From positions 28,563,455 to 28,627,454 of the forward strand of contig CM074180.1 of NCBI GenBank assembly GCA_037179385.1: a stretch of DNA of 64,000 nt, given 5' to 3'. The notes beneath the pieces were generated by a model. The model had not been told where the DNA came from. It made no database searches and was given only the letters and a program-made list of their open reading frames with translations. Within the stretch, counting starts at the first letter, position 1; the number at the start of each line of letters is the position of its first letter. The position numbers were made by a program, and so were the translations under genes. Origin of the DNA: Holothuria scabra (Eukaryota; Echinodermata; Holothuroidea; Aspidochirotida; Holothuriidae). Below are positions 59,144 through 64,000 of this stretch, in pieces.

Positions 59144-61907
59144 GTGAGTAAATTTCAAGAACAAATTTTCTAACTTCCGCAACTATGGAATTTTGCGCGA
59201 CGGAGTCGCGCATATCGAAGACGCCGCTCCAGACATTCCAAGGAGGCTGATTTAAGGGAAAGTAAGGGTGTGAGGGAGTTTCACTGCTAGTTTCCCGTAT
59301 GTTTTATTGCTGATGTGGCGAAAAGGGGGAGGGCTGAGGCCGTGAAAGCCCCCCCCCCCCCGGATCCGAGCATGAAGTGGACTGTTCTAAGAAGCGAATC
59401 CATTGCGGTTACGTTACTTCGAACTTTGACAATACCTTACATTCACATCAGTAAGAAATGATCGTAATGAATTTCACAAATGTTGTTATCCCCACCTACT
59501 TGCGCATTTTCGTCTTACAGCGCACCCGATGGTATAAGAGGTCCGTCTGCTGGCGGTCCACTGATAGGCATACATGCTGGTTGGTTTAAAATTGGCCACC
59601 CATAACGTACTTTTGTGCCAAGCCATCAGCCACAAGCCGTAATGCCACTACTGGACCTCCAGGTACTGTTTCTTGTGTATACGTAGGCTGTAGAACGTTT
59701 TTTTCATGAAGAGACCTTACGACCTGACTACTGTATATTGGCTTTTTCAATGCACGCTAATGACCTCTCTGAGTCTGGCACAATCGTGCATTCATTATTC
59801 TATGCAGTGTTATGTCAGACAACCAATAATTTTACCCTGCATGTTTATTTTGTGATTTATGATAAAAGTGAACGTGTTTTAAACCTGCAGAAAATACACC
59901 TTTCTGAGGAGTGGTGTGGATTCAGCTTAGCAGAATGTGTCAATTGTCTTACACACCAAATAGCTGACTCTATCCATATAGTCTGAAATTACGCGGTGTT
60001 GATCCTGGGATGTGTGTAGATAAGGAGGGGGAACCATTGTAGCCACCCAATTAAGTAAATACACCCCACACTGTCCCACTTCAAGGCGGCTCAAAGTTAC
60101 CTTATCAGAAAAATGGGCTTTACGATCTATGTGACGCCCACCCCGGTCCTGCGTTATACATTTCCCATGTGTACCTTGTGTCGTTGTGCTGGTTTCAAGA
60201 AACATGTACGCATACTGGACAGTTGTTTTGTGAAAGTGGTTTACAAAACTTAAGTGGACGAGCCGTTATCTCTGTGTCTGAATTGCGACATCCACCGTAT
60301 TTACCCTTTACGCCCATCTAAATACACTAAAGTCATTTCGATCATACCAATAAATAACCACTTTTGACAGCCTTCGTGGATCGAGGTACGATATTGAGGC
60401 TCTATGATTAGTATTGGAAAAATATATAAACAGTTCTATGCAGAAGGTAATTACGTTAATTACACCGTGTAATTAATAAGAAGGGGGAGATTAACATGTT
60501 ATTTCCTACCCTTATAGATTACATATCTATATTGTAAACCTCGATCGCAGTAAGACGAATCCGTGCAATAAATTAAACCTAGAGCCAGTTTTTATCAGTC
60601 TTTCTGACGTCAATTCATTGTGCATTGAGTCATCGACAAGGCGGAAGTTAATCGTATGAAAAAAATTCGAAAATCGCAATATGCATGACAAAATCCAAGC
60701 CCAATGACATTTTTATAAAGCAGAAACATCCAGCAGATGGAGTTTGCTTATCATGATACATCAGTAGACTGTAATCATCTCTCAAAATTGAAGTTCTTTT
60801 TTTTTTCATTTTAGGACGATGATGCATTTCTAGGAAATTGCGAAAGTATACACTTGACGTTTCAAAGTATAAGCTACGTTCGTGAGAACTGGGCGAGAAC
60901 GTTGCTGGCGTAATTGGGTTGGATTCCATACGAATCTATATCTATCATAGGAATTGTAATAGGATAACACATTTACACATTTCCCCCATAAGTTTACCTT
61001 TAACAGTTGTATGTTAATTTGTATGATTTGTTTGATTGAAATTTAACACACGGTACAACGTGCAAAGCACATTCAAAACAAAATCCTCTGCCGGGGGGGG
61101 GGGGGGGGGGCAAGATGGTATTTCCTCCTTTGTCCTTGTCCACCCCTCCCTTCCCCTCCAAGAAAGGTCAATTGTAGAAGTTGGGTAAACCAAAAAAATG
61201 ATAAACCTCTTTGGAGACTTCCTTTTTTTATTCAGAAGTATGCTAAAGCCTCCGAGCTTCCAGGGGCTTCGCTTCCTTGACCTCGCCCTCAGGACCATAC
61301 TCGGTTTCGCACTGCGCGCGAAAATGTTTGGCCTAAACATTATCCTTTTCCCCATCAACCCCTCCCCCCACGCACCTACACACACACACACACAATTTTG
61401 GCATTCTGGAGCAGCCCCTGCCCAGGGATAGTCAAGAAACTGCCACTCAGCTTAATTATCTTGTGAACTTTAAAGATTTATATTGAAATAGTTTGCAAAC
61501 GCAGAGTTGAATTCAATTATGTTGGTGCCGCTCTTACTCTTGTATGAAACATAATGAGTTTTCCTCACGCACAAATGAAACACACTGTTAGGCCATTTTT
61601 AAGTTTGCATTTACCAGCTTTTATGTAATGTACCACAGTCTGAATCTTCCTAAAAGTCACTGTACTTTCTTCCACCTTTATTACAAAAGAAAATAAATTC
61701 ATTTTCTTATGTTTTCGTGATAAAACGCATACGTAAACAAATCATCTGATCCTTACTTTTGACTCACCGTATGAAAACAAATAATTTTAAAATATTTTTA
61801 CGGTAATTTAACGTTCAAGTTGTATAAAATTTTTTAAGTGCAGTTGAAGTATTGTAAATAATTGCAGTCGTGGCTTGGCTTGGTATCTTCCCCCATACTT
61901 TAAACTG
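59144..61907. other. Presumed gene B intron 3, first part
   Basis: No further OATP exon was seen. C/G-runs are at 59350-59361 and 61094-61110, and a (CA)n tract is at 61379-61394. ORFs here show no domain. Confidence 0.45.
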
Positions 61908-62165
61908 TAGACGAAACTGATCGGTGCTTGTGTGTAGAGACTATAGGCAGCCATTAGTGGGGTCCATCAGCCTTAAATCGTCTTCATGAATTGTCTACAT
62001 TAATTTCAAACCCTCATATTCAGTAGAATTGAGGAGATCAAGCTACAATTTAGTGTAAAACCATCCATGATAAAGGTGAACAAAGAACTTGAAAGAATAA
62101 AGGTAATGGACCCCAGATATGTCCGACTAAAATCAGACCATTACTTGACGGTCCGGGATCGTCTA
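61908..62165 (+). mobile_element. Family-3 MITE, copy 3
   Basis: Ends tagacgaaactgatcggtgc and cggtccgggatcgtcta. Matches 15154-15414 in order (aggcagccattagtggggtc, ttcaaaccctcatattcag, atcagaccattacttgac). Confidence 0.8.
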
Positions 62166-62648
62166 TAGGTTTATATTTTTAAGTTTAATCTCTTTGACTG
62201 TTGGAAGCGATTATACAACCGCCATTTTGAGATAGGGGAATTACGGAATCTCGTAAGTAGAACTCGGTAAAATAACTCTTAAAGGTAGAATTATGATTTC
62301 AAATTTCCCCCGTCCTTTATTCCGTAAGAACCATATATATTGCATTTATCACCCTTCTGGACCAAGCATGTATATAGCTCATATCTATGCTATGTTTAAA
62401 TTTAATATCTTTAGAGAGCTATACTGAAGCATAAGTAAAATATAGATCTTTAGTATGATTTTTCTAATTTGCTAATTATCTTGTGTAAATCAATGAGTGG
62501 GTGGAACATATCGTGCCTATAGTAGTACAGTAGTACCGGCAAAACTTGTTGACCTCAAACTTGATGAACCCAGCAGTCCAAATATATCACTGCTTTTGGG
62601 AAAAACAAAAAACCAAATTGACTGATACAAAATGAAGGAAAGAAGATA
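62166..62648. other. Gap between repeats
   Basis: Nothing was recognised in this AT-rich stretch. Confidence 0.35.
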
Positions 62649-62860
62649 GTTAGTTAGAGTTTTACGGCCCAGTTTCTAACCTATTGGTTCAAGTCGAGCC
62701 GGCCACGGCCTTTTTACCAGTTGTGGTTCACTGGCTTTTTTCCCTATACTCCATTGCTTATGAGGAACATCACGCAAAACGGCAGTTGTTCAGTCTTTGG
62801 TATGACTCGACCCGGGGAACGAACCCGGGCCTTCCGGTGGATGCTCTACCGTTAGACGAA
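62649..62860 (-). mobile_element. tRNA-derived SINE, best-preserved copy
   Basis: On the minus strand the head has an A-box-like segment (complement of gctctaccgtta, 62843-62854) and a B-box (GGTTCGTTCCC, complement of 62815-62825) at tRNA-like spacing. The body reads on the plus strand as gttttacggcccagtttcta, caagtcgagccggccacggc, ccagttgtggttcactggc. These are RNA polymerase III promoter elements of a tRNA-derived SINE. Confidence 0.85.
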
Positions 62861-64000
62861 AAACGCAAATTGACAACGCCTTTGACCCCTATTTTAACCA
62901 ATGAATTATTGATACCAAAACATAGGTTTTCATATCGCAGTATTGCAAATATATGTAAATAGGATTGGATTGCAGCATCATCCGATAGATTCTTTGCCAA
63001 ATATCAGAAGGTATGGAGTTTTGGTTTCGTTTTTGGACACAGTAGAACAACTTTGACCAAAAAAAAAAAAAAAAAAACGACATGGGTCAAAACTTTATTC
63101 CATTAGTCCTTTGCAATTGCTGGGCTATTTGGAGAATGTTCCATGGAAAGATTAATCATAGAGCTGCATTATCTAAATCAACAGACTAGCATAATAGCAA
63201 GCTCTATGTGGTTTAACACTGTTCTTTACGTTTCAAACATCATAAACTATTTCACGTTAAAATCTTCCTCTGCAACTGAGTTACAACTGCCTTTTATTGC
63301 AGAGCACTATGTAAATCTACTGTGTGGTCGTAGAATGAATAAGGCTGTTAGTGATAACAGTTTCTCACTCACAATCCGATTTTAATGAATACAATTATTA
63401 CCGTCAAATGTCTTCCTGCGGCGTCTTTAATTGCTTCTGGCAATGAAGTCTTGTTTCATTGTAATGTGTTTTTAACCATTAAGATGCAATGTTAGTTTCG
63501 TTTTATTACGTTGTTTCAAATAGAAGAGTAATATTCTACACACTATTGTATAAAATCCATGAACACAAATGGGCAAGGGACGTAAAACCTACCAAACTTG
63601 ATATAATTGTGGGTAGCATTCGGTCTACAAAATGTCTTATTTGTTCTGAAAGGCATTTAAAGTAAAAAAGTGCAACCATCAAGCCAACCATAAACTCCGG
63701 TAATCTTTCAATGTTCCAAGTTTCAGGAGCAGTCCAAACTGTGTAGAATAACGGATAGATTAGTGAAGTGAGTGAATTCTTTATGAACGAGTCTTGAACA
63801 CATTAGCCTCAAAACTAGAACTTCATTAGCTACAATATGTAAACTTTTGTGACTTCTATATTTCGATATATTCAGTTAGTATGGAACCAAGGTTTGTGAA
63901 GTACGAAAGCTAAACCAACTCCCTGGTATCCACAACGTACGGTATCTTAAAGGTGAAGTTACAACGAAGTCAGCTGTATCATCATGCACGACCTTTACCC
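62861..64000. other. End of window, nothing delimited
   Basis: An A-run lies at 63060-63077. No OATP exon, RNA gene or bounded repeat was recognised. Confidence 0.4.

Noticed and set aside
59144..64000. Search for gene B exon 4 (P-A-G motif) and Kazal exons
   Set aside because: The only ggtgcc-type candidate (about 61524) hits a stop within a few codons. No other match was seen, so the exons were not called.
1..64000. CRISPR arrays, operons, ribosome binding sites, bacterial mobile elements
   Set aside because: The intron-exon structure and repeat content are those of an animal nuclear genome; no spaced short direct repeats of CRISPR type were seen.

Overview
The window looks like nuclear DNA of an animal. 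It is AT-rich, has long introns and intergenic DNA packed with small transposable elements, and its only recognisable genes are two intron-split members of the SLCO/OATP (organic anion transporting polypeptide) family, which is found in animals. The repeats (MITEs with TTAA ends, hAT-type elements with 8-bp target duplications, a tRNA-derived SINE, C/G-tract-rich elements) suggest a marine invertebrate, perhaps an echinoderm or related deuterostome. The taxon is an inference and was not checked against any database.

Layout. Positions 2713-18043 (+) hold the last eight coding exons of OATP gene A. Its first coding exon or exons lie upstream of the window. The exons join in consistent phase into 470 residues ending in a stop at 18041-18043. 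They carry the OATP signature, the cysteine-rich Kazal-like extracellular loop and the last transmembrane segments. Positions 18044-54672 are about 36.6 kb with no gene I can recognise and many repeats. Positions 54673-59143 (+) hold the start codon and first three coding exons of OATP gene B, a tandem paralog. Its remaining exons must lie beyond 64000. Genes A and B share intron positions and phases at every junction that can be compared, so they are a tandem duplicate pair and probably part of a larger OATP cluster. OATPs are plasma-membrane carriers that take up amphipathic organic anions without sodium coupling.

Repeats. I could delimit several non-autonomous families: (1) a roughly 300-bp MITE with TTAA target sites, in about ten copies, one nested in its own kind and one inside a SINE; (2) a roughly 375-bp TTAA MITE in two inverted copies; (3) a roughly 255-bp MITE with TAGAC ends in three copies; (4) single MITEs at 20013-20270 and 20540-20950; (5) hAT-type elements at 28066-30593 and 49203-50807 with perfect 8-bp target duplications, plus smaller ones with 6/8 or 7/8 duplications; (6) a tRNA-derived SINE. 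No intact transposase or reverse transcriptase was recognised.

Most unusual items: a tandem array of about eight 145-bp units at 51852-52996, each with a direct-repeat AGGTCA cluster resembling a nuclear-receptor site, lying 1.7 kb upstream of the gene B start codon; a perfect 26-bp-stem hairpin in a gene A intron; and the self-nested MITE. I found no clearly new multi-gene system.
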